A DNA stretch of 64,000 bases from NCBI GenBank assembly GCA_025462735.1, contig JAOAPC010000001.1, positions 1 through 64,000 on the forward strand. Direction: 5' to 3'. Position numbers and translations under genes: made by a program. Shown here piece by piece: positions 51,846 to 60,114 of the stretch; positions within the stretch are counted from its first letter, which is position 1; every line of letters starts with the position of its first letter. Source of the DNA: Acidobacteriaceae bacterium. GTDB taxonomy: Bacteria; Acidobacteriota; Terriglobia; Terriglobales; Acidobacteriaceae. Below the pieces are notes generated by a model, which was given only the letters and a program-made list of their open reading frames with translations, searched no databases and was not told where the DNA came from.

Positions 51846-53045
51846 ATGCCTAAGACTAGCTACCGTACCAGCAGATTTGGGGAATCAGTGATTCGCGGGA
51901 TGACGCGCCTCGCCAATGAATGCGGCGCGATCAACCTGTCGCAGGGGTATCCCGATTTCGATCCGCCGGAAGTGGTTTTACAGGCTGCGGAACGCGCTGC
52001 GCGGGCTGGGCCACATCAGTATGCGGTTACGTGGGGCGCGCCGAATTTTCGCGCGGCGCTGGCACACAAGCAATCGCGGTTTATGGGGCTTGCGATCGAT
52101 GCCGAGGAGAACATAGTGGTCACGTGCGGCAGCACCGAGGCCATGATGGTTGCAATGATGACCGCGTGCAATCCAGGGGACAAGGTCATAGTGTTCTCGC
52201 CGTTTTACGAAAACTACGCTGCCGACGCGATACTCTGCGGAGCAGAGCCGATCCATGTGACTCTGCACCCGCCTGCGTTTGGCTTCGATTCGGACGAACT
52301 ACAGCGCGCGTTTGAGCAAAAACCGAAGGCGTTAGTTTTGTGCAATCCTGCCAATCCATCGGGGAAAGTTTTTACCCGGGACGAACTTCTGTTTATTGCG
52401 AAGCTGGCGGAAGAGCACGACACATTCGTGCTCACGGATGAAGTTTATGAGCACATCGTGTACGAGCCGCACCAGCACACATATTTTGCCTCGTTGCCGG
52501 GAATGTTCGAGAGAACTCTCTCTTGCAGTTCGCTTTCGAAGACCTATTCGATGACCGGATGGCGGCTGGGATATGTGATCGCGTCGCACACCGTGATCAA
52601 TGAAGCGCGGAAAGTTCACGACTTCCTGACGGTGGGAGCTGCGGCGCCTTTGCAGGAAGCAGCGGTGACGGCGTTGGAGTTGCCCGATAGCTATTACAAA
52701 GAGCTGCAAGCGCTGTATGCAAAAAAGCGAGCAACTTTTCTGGACTATCTGGACGCAGCCGGACTCGTGTACACCGAACCGCAGGGCGCTTACTACGTCA
52801 TGGTCGACATCTCCGAATTCGGATGGAAGAGCGATGTGGCATTTTGCGAGTGGATGGCGCGCGAAGTCGGCGTGGCCGCGGTGCCGGGATCGAGCTTCTT
52901 TCACAAGCCGGTAAACCATTTGATCCGGTTGCATTTTGCGAAGCGGTCGGAGACGCTGGCCGCTGCGGGAGAGCGCCTGCTGAGATTGAGGAACAAGGCC
53001 GAGCAAGCAGTTTCCGCATCCCGTTCTGAAAGCAAATTTTGTTGA
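51846..53045 (+). CDS. Class I/II aminotransferase, kynurenine/methionine aminotransferase-like
   Basis: 399 residues. Fold-type I PLP aminotransferase: INLSQGYPDFDPPE (N-terminal substrate loop), VTCGSTEAMMVAMM, NPANPSGKVF, DEVYEHIVY and SLSKTYSMTGWRLGY with the PLP Lys. Closest general resemblance is to the kynurenine/methionine/glutamine transaminase group (KAT/YbdL). It transfers amino groups to 2-oxo acids in the cytoplasm. Confidence 0.92.
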   Translation: MPKTSYRTSRFGESVIRGMTRLANECGAINLSQGYPDFDPPEVVLQAAERAARAGPHQYAVTWGAPNFRAALAHKQSRFMGLAIDAEENIVVTCGSTEAMMVAMMTACNPGDKVIVFSPFYENYAADAILCGAEPIHVTLHPPAFGFDSDELQRAFEQKPKALVLCNPANPSGKVFTRDELLFIAKLAEEHDTFVLTDEVYEHIVYEPHQHTYFASLPGMFERTLSCSSLSKTYSMTGWRLGYVIASHTVINEARKVHDFLTVGAAAPLQEAAVTALELPDSYYKELQALYAKKRATFLDYLDAAGLVYTEPQGAYYVMVDISEFGWKSDVAFCEWMAREVGVAAVPGSSFFHKPVNHLIRLHFAKRSETLAAAGERLLRLRNKAEQAVSASRSESKFC

Positions 53046-53091
53046 GCTGAGTTGTTCACCTAAGTAGCCCGACACTTACACTGCCTACAGC

Positions 53092-53448
53092 ATGTCCGGT
53101 ATCAACCACAAGTTACCTGCTCAGCATAGGGGGCATCCTACAGCGAGAACCCAGGGAGTCCTTTGCGTGCCGAAAATTCTTCAGATGTTCAGGCGAATCA
53201 AACAGAGCAAAAGCCGACGACAGACTGTATCCAATGCATTCATGAAAGTTTTGGGAGCTGAGGTTATTCAGTTCCCCAGAGAGCGGGAAGAATTGCAACG
53301 GCGCGAAGAACCGCATTTGTCCGAAGATCCACCTGATTACGAGACGATAACTCGCTGGCTACAGTTGGCGGACGAACTCTTACGTAATGAAGACCGTGGG
53401 TTCGATTTTGGGGGGCATGGTGAGACTCGCGATCGCAAAGAAGCGTGA
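53092..53448 (+). CDS. Hypothetical protein, uncertain
   Basis: 118 codons; the first 30 look like non-coding sequence and a later start (MFRRIKQSK at about 53185) is possible. The C-terminal part (ELQRREEPHLSEDP, ITRWLQLADELLRNED) is charged and could form helices. No family or ribosome site supports it strongly; it fills the gap between the aminotransferase and the convergent SDR gene. Confidence 0.35.
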   Translation: MSGINHKLPAQHRGHPTARTQGVLCVPKILQMFRRIKQSKSRRQTVSNAFMKVLGAEVIQFPREREELQRREEPHLSEDPPDYETITRWLQLADELLRNEDRGFDFGGHGETRDRKEA

Positions 53449-53513
53449 TGAGCAAAGTCGCTCCGCCTAATGTGCGGAGATCACGGCGAAACACAATCTC
53501 CTACAATTTTCAG

Positions 53514-54290
53514 TTATTGGTTCACTCCGCTAGCCAGCAAGCCTCCATCGACGGCGATTATATGGCCGGTAATAAAGCTTGCAGCCTCGGAGGCAAGGAA
53601 CACTGCTGCACCTCCGAGTTCATCCAATTGGCCGAAACGATGCATGGGCGTGCGAAGCAGAAATTCGCGGCCGCGTTCAGTGCCATCGAGCAGAGCGGCG
53701 TTCAGATCGGTGCGGAAGACGCCGGGTGCGATCGCGTTCACGCATACGCCTTTGGTGGCCCATTCGATCGCTAACGACTTGGTGAGAGATGCGACCGCAG
53801 CTTTGCTCGCGCAGTAGGCGGTAACTTCGTAGAGCGCCAAAAAAGATGCAATGGACGCGATGTTGATGATTCGACCGTAGCCCTGCTCGATCATGTGCCG
53901 ACCGAAAACACGGCAGGTACGCAGTGTGCCGGACAAATTGGTTTCCATGATCGCGTTCCAGTCGGAGTCAGGGAACTCAAGTGTCGGCATGCGTTTGGTG
54001 CGGCCGGCGGAGTTCACGAGAATGTGGACGCTGCCGAATTCTGCTGTGACCTTTTTCAGGAGATTTTCGACGCTAGCGTTCTCGGTGACGTCGCAAACTT
54101 CGGCGAGCGAACGGCGGCCGAGGGCTTTGACTTCAGAGGCGGCTGCGTTCACGAGTTGAGCGCGGCGGCCTGTGGGAACGACGTTGGCGCCAGCTTTGGC
54201 CAGCGCCCGAGCGATGGCGAGTCCGATTCCGCTAGTCCCGCCAACTACGACTGCGGTTTTATTTGTGAGATCGAGCAGAGGATGGCCCAT
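53514..54290 (-). CDS. SDR-family oxidoreductase
   Basis: 258 residues. Classical short-chain dehydrogenase: cofactor motif VVVGGTSGIGLAIA (TGxxxGIG variant), LVNSAGRT (NAG), active-site Ser in IINIASIASF and YCASK (YxxxK), C-terminal IIAVDGGL. The residue after strand 2 (PTGRR) favours NADP(H). It lies 102 nt after larA-like and is likely the last gene of the sugar/hydroxy-acid operon, oxidising or epimerising a hydroxy acid. Confidence 0.92.
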   Translation of the reverse strand: MGHPLLDLTNKTAVVVGGTSGIGLAIARALAKAGANVVPTGRRAQLVNAAASEVKALGRRSLAEVCDVTENASVENLLKKVTAEFGSVHILVNSAGRTKRMPTLEFPDSDWNAIMETNLSGTLRTCRVFGRHMIEQGYGRIINIASIASFLALYEVTAYCASKAAVASLTKSLAIEWATKGVCVNAIAPGVFRTDLNAALLDGTERGREFLLRTPMHRFGQLDELGGAAVFLASEAASFITGHIIAVDGGLLASGVNQ

Positions 54291-54392
54291 AAATAAATGT
54301 GACTGTGAGTTGCGTCGAAATTATATCGTCAGGCAAGTACTTTGTGACGGCTGCGGCGACGCGGGCCGACCTAACGCAAGCTCAATCTGACA

Positions 54393-55697
54393 TCATGCGG
54401 GCACGTGAGCGGTCGCGGATATGACATCCTGCTTGGCCTGACTGGAATTCTTCAAGCGATAAAGAATTTCGCCCGCATGGGGAATGAGCTTGATGCCTTC
54501 CGACTCGTGGTTTTTCCAATCGTCCAAGTGGATGGCTTTGTAATCCCGGTAGCCCAAGTTGAGGTCGCGGCAGCGCTTTTCAGGGATTGCGGTCGCGAGA
54601 GTCACTTTGATGCGCGGCCTCTCAACGCCGCTAGCGGCGTCATAGGTGCCTTGCCCGTAGAGGTGTATGGAGTGGGCGAGCACGCCGCGCGGAATATCAG
54701 CAAAACGCTTCGGCTGTTTCAGGAAATATTCGGCGCAGTGATAGCCGACTTTGTCGATGAAGTCGCCGTGTGAGTAGCTGGCGTCAGTGATGTGCGGCGC
54801 GTAAAGAATTACTTCACCGCTATCCGCAATGGCCGGATCAGATTTATACATTCCTTTGGCGCCGGTCCAAAGGTCTGTGTACATTTCAGGTATAACTGCG
54901 AGCACGCGGCGGAACGGGCGTTCGACCCAGTGGATGTGGGTTTCAGAGGAGTGCTCGGCCGCCGCCTTCCATGCATCGCGAGCCGGGCCGAAATAAATGC
55001 CAGCGATATTTGTGCCTTTGAGCACGAGAGCGAAACAGGCAACTGGAACTGGAACCTTGGAAGCGGCGAGATCAATCAACGCGCGAACCGGCGTAGTGCC
55101 GGTGCCGATAATGTTGTAGCTTCCGAGCAGAGCGCCAAGCCAGTGAGTCTGATGAATCATTTCGCCGGTGCTTACGCCGGGGAACAGATATTTATTTCCT
55201 CCGGAGAATCCGACCACCTCGTGAGGAAAAACGGGTCCGCAAATCAGCACCTGGTCATAATCGAGGAGCAGGCGGTTGATTTGTATGCGGATCGATTCTG
55301 AAAGTACACCGCCTGAAATCCTGCTGACGTCGGCAGCGGGAATAATACCGATTTCTGCGAATGTGCTGGGGACGTCCCAGCGGTGATTGAAGATGTGCGC
55401 TTTCTCACACATTCCGCTGGCGACGGGGTGTCCTAATAACAAGCTGAGTTGCGCTTCATTCATTAGCGGATGCGTGCCCAGTGCGACCAGGTAATCACAA
55501 GCGGCGGCATGAGCGCCAATCTCGGCTTGTAGAATTTCGAACATCAGCGGCATAGGCATTGTTCGCGTGCCGTCGGGAATGATGACTAAAACGCGTTTGC
55601 CTTGTACTGAAAGCCGTGATGCCGCTTCGGAAACAAATTGGCAGACCTCATCGCGAGAGAGGTTATTCTCTGGAGCGCGCTTGCTGAGAATCGTCAT
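54393..55697 (-). CDS. LarA-family nickel-dependent racemase/epimerase
   Basis: 434 residues from the ATG at 55697, 15 nt after the stop of the preceding gene; a start 53 codons further up overlaps that gene and is unlikely. LarA (DUF2088) features: VIIPDGTRTMP (Asp/Arg near 40-45), ALGTHPLMN (active-site His), GPVFPHEVVGFSGGNKYLFPG with the His and the Lys that binds the nickel-pincer (NPN) cofactor. The family racemises or epimerises 2-hydroxy acids (lactate, malate, sugar acids). Cofactor genes larBCE are not in the window. A Ni transporter lies 4 kb away. Confidence 0.88.
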   Translation of the reverse strand: MTILSKRAPENNLSRDEVCQFVSEAASRLSVQGKRVLVIIPDGTRTMPMPLMFEILQAEIGAHAAACDYLVALGTHPLMNEAQLSLLLGHPVASGMCEKAHIFNHRWDVPSTFAEIGIIPAADVSRISGGVLSESIRIQINRLLLDYDQVLICGPVFPHEVVGFSGGNKYLFPGVSTGEMIHQTHWLGALLGSYNIIGTGTTPVRALIDLAASKVPVPVACFALVLKGTNIAGIYFGPARDAWKAAAEHSSETHIHWVERPFRRVLAVIPEMYTDLWTGAKGMYKSDPAIADSGEVILYAPHITDASYSHGDFIDKVGYHCAEYFLKQPKRFADIPRGVLAHSIHLYGQGTYDAASGVERPRIKVTLATAIPEKRCRDLNLGYRDYKAIHLDDWKNHESEGIKLIPHAGEILYRLKNSSQAKQDVISATAHVPA

Positions 55698-55711
55698 GTA
55701 CTTATGAAAGC

Positions 55712-56959
55712 CTAAAACTCCGGACGAAATGCTTTCGCTTCCTCGAGAGTGACGCGGCGCTTCTCGCGATAAGACAAGTTCGACATATGGGCCACTACAG
55801 CTGTGCGATAACCGAGCTCTACCGGAGAATTTGGAGTTTTGCGGCTGCGCATGCAATCGATCCAGTTTGCCATGTGGCTTGGGGTCGGACTGTTGCCGGT
55901 CAGCGCGGCGCCATTCGGGCGATTGACCGACTCGGGGTAAAACCGAATCTGTTCGTCCGATTTTCCACTGACCATGTCATTTGCGCCAGCGATGTATTCG
56001 ATGGTTCCGTCGCGACCCAATATTCTTTGCCCTAACCCGTACCGGCGATTGCTGAATGTCGATTGCCAGGTCACGACGACGTCATCGGGGAAGTCCAGCG
56101 TAACGGCGATGGTGTCGGGAACTTCGCGCCCGTCTTTTTCAGAAAACACCCCGCCGGACATGTAAGCGGCCGTGGGCAGCGGAAGATCCAAGAGACCCAT
56201 GATCCAAGCCATTTGATGGATCATGTTTTCGGTGACATTTCCGCCGGAGAACATCCAATACAGGCGCCAGTTCATGAACCTGTAAGCGTCGAATCCCTTG
56301 TCAGGCCTGCCATTCAGGAAGGCTTTCCAGTCAACATTCTGGGCGGTGCAATCGGAGGTTGGCTGGCGGACCCACTGCCCTTGCCCTTGAGGAGTGTTGC
56401 GGCTCATCCAGGAATCAACTTGCGTGACCTTGCCAACAATTCCATCTGACATCCACTTTCTTGCGTCGGCGTATGGCCCCCCGGTCTGGTGTTGCAGGCC
56501 AATCTGGATTACGCGGTCAGATTTGCGTGCGGCAACGAGGCACTGTTCAGCTTCGGGGATCGACCACGTCATCGTCTTTTCAGCATAGAGATCTTTGCCA
56601 GCGGCGAGCGTGTCCACGAAATGACGGGCGTGGATGTGTAATGGACTGGCCACGATGACGCCGTCGATGTCTTTTAGATCGAGGAGACGGCGATAGTCGC
56701 CGAAGGTGTGAATGCCGGGGACGATCTGCTTGGCCTCGTCGAAGCGGCGAGGGTAAACATCGGCGATGGCGACGACTTGAGTTCCGGGAACGGCCGCGAT
56801 CTGCTTCAGAAGATCCTGGCCGCGCGAACCTGCGCCGATCATGGCTACGCGAACGCGATCATTGGCGCCGATGGCGCCAGCGGCGAGTTTGGGAGCGAGA
56901 AATGCCGCGCTCGCGGCTGCTGTTTTCTTGAGGAAGTCACGTCGAGTGTTCTGAACCAT
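55712..56959 (-). CDS. Tat-exported Gfo/Idh/MocA oxidoreductase
   Basis: 415 residues. Twin-arginine leader NTRRDFLKKTAAASAAFL, then Rossmann VRVAMIGAGSRGQDLLKQI, the EKTMTWSIPEA conserved Glu-Lys region and LHIHARHFV. Many Acidobacteria and Planctomycetes have exported members of this group. Substrate is probably a sugar or sugar acid; NAD(P) would have to be exported bound. Adjacent to larA-like and the exported isomerase, all on one strand. Confidence 0.9.
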   Translation of the reverse strand: MVQNTRRDFLKKTAAASAAFLAPKLAAGAIGANDRVRVAMIGAGSRGQDLLKQIAAVPGTQVVAIADVYPRRFDEAKQIVPGIHTFGDYRRLLDLKDIDGVIVASPLHIHARHFVDTLAAGKDLYAEKTMTWSIPEAEQCLVAARKSDRVIQIGLQHQTGGPYADARKWMSDGIVGKVTQVDSWMSRNTPQGQGQWVRQPTSDCTAQNVDWKAFLNGRPDKGFDAYRFMNWRLYWMFSGGNVTENMIHQMAWIMGLLDLPLPTAAYMSGGVFSEKDGREVPDTIAVTLDFPDDVVVTWQSTFSNRRYGLGQRILGRDGTIEYIAGANDMVSGKSDEQIRFYPESVNRPNGAALTGNSPTPSHMANWIDCMRSRKTPNSPVELGYRTAVVAHMSNLSYREKRRVTLEEAKAFRPEF

Positions 56960-56995
56960 GGGAACTCCTTGCGGTGGTCACCGCGGGGATTCGAT

Positions 56996-57988
56996 TTACA
57001 GTGCTCCCGATTTTTCGAGTTCTGCTTTCATGCCCGCCCAACTTTGGATTGAAGACGCTTCCGGAGTGCCCGTGCCATGCCAGTGGGTTTCGAGACTGAC
57101 GGCGTGACGATAACCATCGCGCTTTAACGCGGTGAACTGTCCGACCCAATCGATGGTACCTGTGCCCATCGCAGCCCATTCATAACCTTTTTCCGTTTTG
57201 ACAATGTCTTTGCAGTGGCAGTGACCGATGCGATCTTTAGGAAGAAGATTGTAAGCATCGGGGTAGGGCTTCTCGCCGCGCATGGCTGCGTTACCTGGGT
57301 CCCAATTCAGCATGAGGTGGCGAGACGGCACCGCAGCCAGTACTTTTGCTGCTTCGGCTCCGGTTGCAGTGTTGCAGGCGAATTCATTTTCGAGAACGAG
57401 AATCAATCCCGCCTTTCCGGTCTTCTCTGCGGCGTTCTGCAGGGCGTCGTTCATAGCGTGGCGATACGGCGCCTGATCTTCCAGGCGCCAAAAATCGAAA
57501 CAGCGTATGCGGTCTGTAGAAAATTGCTTGGCGAGCTCGATACATCGATCCAGAACTTCACCTTGCTGAGAATAAGTGAAGCTAACCCCAAATTGATCAT
57601 GCTCGGGACTGAATTTCGATTTCGGCGCTCCGGGCCAATCAACCTTAAATAAAGGACTGGCAATGTCGGTGACTTTCAAATTGTATTTTTTCAGCAGGCG
57701 TGACGCTTCAGCGATTTCAGTTGCATCGAGTTTGGCACTGTTCTTATTCCAGAGCTCTCGAATCTCGACCCAACCCATACCAAATTGTTGCGATGCAATC
57801 TCGCAGGCATGACCGAAATCCTGAGAAATCTCGTCGGTGATGACTGAGATCCTAAATGGTGATTTCGCGAGACGAGCAGATTCGGATTGCGAGGGCAGAG
57901 GCCGGGCAGCGGCTGGAATGGAAGCACTAGCGGCGAGTGCTCCCACCCCGGCAACGATAAATTTGCGGCGAGACAGCTCTGGCGGCAT
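56996..57988 (-). CDS. Tat-exported sugar phosphate isomerase/epimerase (xylose-isomerase-like TIM barrel)
   Basis: 330 residues with twin-arginine leader LSRRKFIVAGVGALAASAS. AP-endonuclease-2-type TIM barrel: ISVITDEISQDFGHACEI, LVLENEFACNTATGAEAAKVL, LNWDPGNAAM, GHCHCKDIV and SLETHWH, in order, giving the metal ligands Glu/Asp/His/Glu. Acts on a hexose/keto-sugar. Follows the aldo/keto reductase gene by 32 nt and precedes Gfo/Idh by 36 nt. Confidence 0.88.
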   Translation of the reverse strand: MPPELSRRKFIVAGVGALAASASIPAAARPLPSQSESARLAKSPFRISVITDEISQDFGHACEIASQQFGMGWVEIRELWNKNSAKLDATEIAEASRLLKKYNLKVTDIASPLFKVDWPGAPKSKFSPEHDQFGVSFTYSQQGEVLDRCIELAKQFSTDRIRCFDFWRLEDQAPYRHAMNDALQNAAEKTGKAGLILVLENEFACNTATGAEAAKVLAAVPSRHLMLNWDPGNAAMRGEKPYPDAYNLLPKDRIGHCHCKDIVKTEKGYEWAAMGTGTIDWVGQFTALKRDGYRHAVSLETHWHGTGTPEASSIQSWAGMKAELEKSGAL

Positions 57989-58020
57989 GCTGCTATTTTG
58001 CCACGAACCGCCAGTCTAGT

Positions 58021-58917
58021 TTACCCGCGCACTCGTCCTGCTGTAGTTTTGCCGTTTACCTCGTCCAGTTGGCGAAATTCTTCATCGCTAAGGCGAAGCG
58101 CCGCGGCCGCGATGTTTTCTTCCAGATGCTCCACCGATGATGTGCCCGGAATGGGGAGCATGTACGGAGAACGTTGCAACAGCCATGCGATGGCAACTTG
58201 AATTGGCTTCACGCGATGGGCTTGTGCGATGCGGGACAAGACCTCGTGTCCGACTCCGCCGGCGCCCAGGGGGAACCAGGGAATGAAGGCAATGCGGTTC
58301 TGTTCACAATAATCTACGACATGCTCCCACTCGCGATCGAAGACGCTGTAGCGGTTTTGTACGGAGACAATTTGCGCAATTTTCCGTGCTCGCTCAATGT
58401 GCTCGCGGGTGACATTGGAGAGTCCGATCAAGTGAATCTTTCCTTCGGACTGCAAGTCGACGAGGGTTTGTACAGATGCGTCGAAGGAAATTGCGGGATC
58501 GGGAGCGTGTAATTGATAAACCTCGATGCGATTAAGGCGAAGGCGCTTTAGGCTTCCTTCAATTGCTTCACGCAAATGTTTGGGGCTTGCATCGTGAGTC
58601 CACTGGTTTGGACCGGGACGGTTCCACCCGCCTTTGGTTGCGACAACAAAGCCCTTGGAATAAGGAAATAAAGCCTCCGCGATTAATTCTTCGCTGACAC
58701 CGGGGCCGTACGAGTCTGCGGTGTCGACAAAGTTGACGCCCAGCTCGACCGCCCGGCGCAGAACCGCGATGGCGGCCGCGCGGTCCTTGGGAGGACCCCA
58801 GATCCCGGGGCCAGTAAGGCGCATGGCGCCGAATCCTAAACGGTTGACTGTAACTTCGCCGCCCAGTTTGATTGTGCCTGCCGCGGCTGCAGTAATGCTT
58901 TCCACTTGAGTGCTCAA
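58021..58917 (-). CDS. Aldo/keto reductase
   Basis: 298 residues from TTG at 58917, set by AGGAGG 5 nt upstream. Catalytic tetrad visible: NFVDTADSYGPG (Asp, Tyr), FVVATKGGW (Lys), VYQLHAPDP (His); TIM barrel with GLSNVTREHIERA and PIPGTSSVEHLEENI binding NADPH. Cytoplasmic, no signal. First gene of the leftward operon with the isomerase, Gfo/Idh, racemase and SDR. Confidence 0.93.
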   Translation of the reverse strand: MSTQVESITAAAAGTIKLGGEVTVNRLGFGAMRLTGPGIWGPPKDRAAAIAVLRRAVELGVNFVDTADSYGPGVSEELIAEALFPYSKGFVVATKGGWNRPGPNQWTHDASPKHLREAIEGSLKRLRLNRIEVYQLHAPDPAISFDASVQTLVDLQSEGKIHLIGLSNVTREHIERARKIAQIVSVQNRYSVFDREWEHVVDYCEQNRIAFIPWFPLGAGGVGHEVLSRIAQAHRVKPIQVAIAWLLQRSPYMLPIPGTSSVEHLEENIAAAALRLSDEEFRQLDEVNGKTTAGRVRG

Positions 58918-59083
58918 GATTGCCTCCTGCTAAAGGTGTGGGTGCGGGCCTATGCCCTCATTATGTGATGAATTGTGCGCCAGATCGTTGCAGTAGTTGT
59001 GGGTAGAACGATAGAAATAAAGACAAAGGCAGGGTCACATTTAAGAAGAACAACGCATCAGTTTCTTGGTGCAGGAAAAGTTT

Positions 59084-59188
59084 GGGCCTGTCCAACGAAG
59101 TGCCCTCGGGGCGAGGACGATACGGCTGCGGGATCCGCTGATAGCATCAGCGGATAAGGCCCGCGAACCACTGAGTGTGGACAAGCCC
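59084..59188 (+). ncRNA. Candidate structured RNA (unassigned)
   Basis: Outer arms GGGCCTGTCCA (59084-59094) and TGGACAAGCCC (59178-59188) pair over 10 of 11 positions. Inside is a long hairpin: GCGGG + ATCCGCTGA (59128-59141), loop TAGCA, TCAGCGGAT (59147-59155), a 4-nt bulge and CCCGC (59160-59164). A small GCCCTCGGGGC stem precedes it. No Rfam family is recognised by eye; strand is shown as + but the pairing allows either. Confidence 0.4.
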
Positions 59189-59275
59189 TTTCCTCAAGAA
59201 GCAGTGCAGACCGTCTGGTTTGGCGGATTGCGTGCTTGTTGAGCCATGATCAAGAATGACTTACCTGGCTTGAAA

Positions 59276-59289
59276 ATACTGTCCAGTAT
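59276..59289. promoter_or_regulatory. 14-bp palindrome upstream of the Crp/Fnr gene
   Basis: ATACTG-TC-CAGTAT, enclosed by a second inverted pair TGAGCCAT (59240-59247) and ATGGCTCA (about 59287-59294). Candidate regulator-binding site or hairpin. Confidence 0.4.
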
Positions 59290-59365
59290 GGCTCACCTTT
59301 TTAATGCAACGTACGCGAGGGTTGACCTGGGCAGGAGCGACATTATGAGTACGAGTATAAGATGC

Positions 59366-59404
59366 GATTTTCTCTCCTGATTTTCTCTCCTGATTTTCTC
59401 TCCT
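59366..59404. repeat. Three tandem 13-bp repeats at the Crp/Fnr promoter
   Basis: GATTTTCTCTCCT occurs three times without a gap (59366-59378, 59379-59391, 59392-59404), ending at the -10-like TATAAT. Copy number changes would shift promoter spacing. Confidence 0.85.
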
Positions 59405-59409
59405 ATAAT
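59404..59409 (+). promoter_or_regulatory. -10 element TATAAT, probably leaderless transcript
   Basis: TATAAT ends 8 nt before the ATG at 59418, so transcription would begin at or next to the start codon; no ribosome site is present. Confidence 0.5.
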
Positions 59410-59417
59410 TATCAGTA

Positions 59418-60083
59418 ATGAGAGCTGCTGCAGTAGGCAAAAAGGCCCGAGAATTCGATCCCAACAAGTTTCTGGCGACCATCGGTGACGGCAGGAGAAT
59501 ACTGGCGATTGCAAGAAAGCAGACTATCTTCACCCAGGGGGACGTCGCCGACGCGGTCTTCTATATCCAAAAAGGCAGGGTGAGACTCACGGTGGTGTCC
59601 AAGGCCGGGAAGGAAGCGACAATCGCCATATTGAGGGAAGGGGAATTTTTTGGCGAGGGATCGATGGCGGGTCAGGTGCGCCGTATGGGATCGGCAGTGG
59701 CCATGACCGCTTGTGAGATTTTGCGCGTGGACAAGAAAGCGATGATTGAAGCGCTGCATCGCGAACACACGTTTTCCGACATATTCGTCGCGTACTTGCT
59801 GCAACGGAATATCCGTTACGAAGAGGACCTGGTTGACCAGTTGTTTAATTCCAGTGAAAAAAGACTGGCGCGCGTGCTTCTGCTGCTCGCGCGTTTCGGC
59901 AAGGAAGGGAAGCCGGAGGCGGTGGTTCCAAAGATCAGCCAGGAGACTTTAGCGGAGATGGTGGGCACCACCCGCTCGCGAGTCAGCTTTTTTATGAACC
60001 GGTTCAGGAAGCTGGGCTTTATTCACTACAATGGCGGGCTGAAAGTACATAGCTCGCTGCTCAATGTGGTTCTGCACGATTGA
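59418..60083 (+). CDS. Crp/Fnr-family transcriptional regulator
   Basis: 221 residues. Cyclic-nucleotide-binding-type sensor: ILAIARKQTIFTQGDVADAVFYIQKGRVRLTVVS, GEFFGEGSMAGQ; dimer helix; then a Crp helix-turn-helix KISQETLAEMVGTTRSRVSFFMNRFRKLGF. No N-terminal Cys cluster, so not an oxygen-sensing Fnr. Its N-terminal 100 residues match those of the second copy at 63680. Global control role is likely. Promoter carries triplicated 13-bp repeats and seems leaderless. Confidence 0.92.
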   Translation: MRAAAVGKKAREFDPNKFLATIGDGRRILAIARKQTIFTQGDVADAVFYIQKGRVRLTVVSKAGKEATIAILREGEFFGEGSMAGQVRRMGSAVAMTACEILRVDKKAMIEALHREHTFSDIFVAYLLQRNIRYEEDLVDQLFNSSEKRLARVLLLLARFGKEGKPEAVVPKISQETLAEMVGTTRSRVSFFMNRFRKLGFIHYNGGLKVHSSLLNVVLHD

Positions 60084-60114
60084 GCGCATCACGCACACTG
60101 AGCAGCGAAGTTGC

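Larger units (their letters stand above)
58918..59417. other. 500-nt intergenic region with structured elements
   Basis: No gene is supported. It contains the candidate RNA at 59084-59188, palindromes at 59240-59294, and the promoter elements of the Crp/Fnr gene. Confidence 0.6.

Noticed and set aside
58975-59157. 60-codon frame in the intergenic region before the Crp/Fnr gene
   Set aside because: It overlaps the long hairpin and paired arms; no ribosome site or family.
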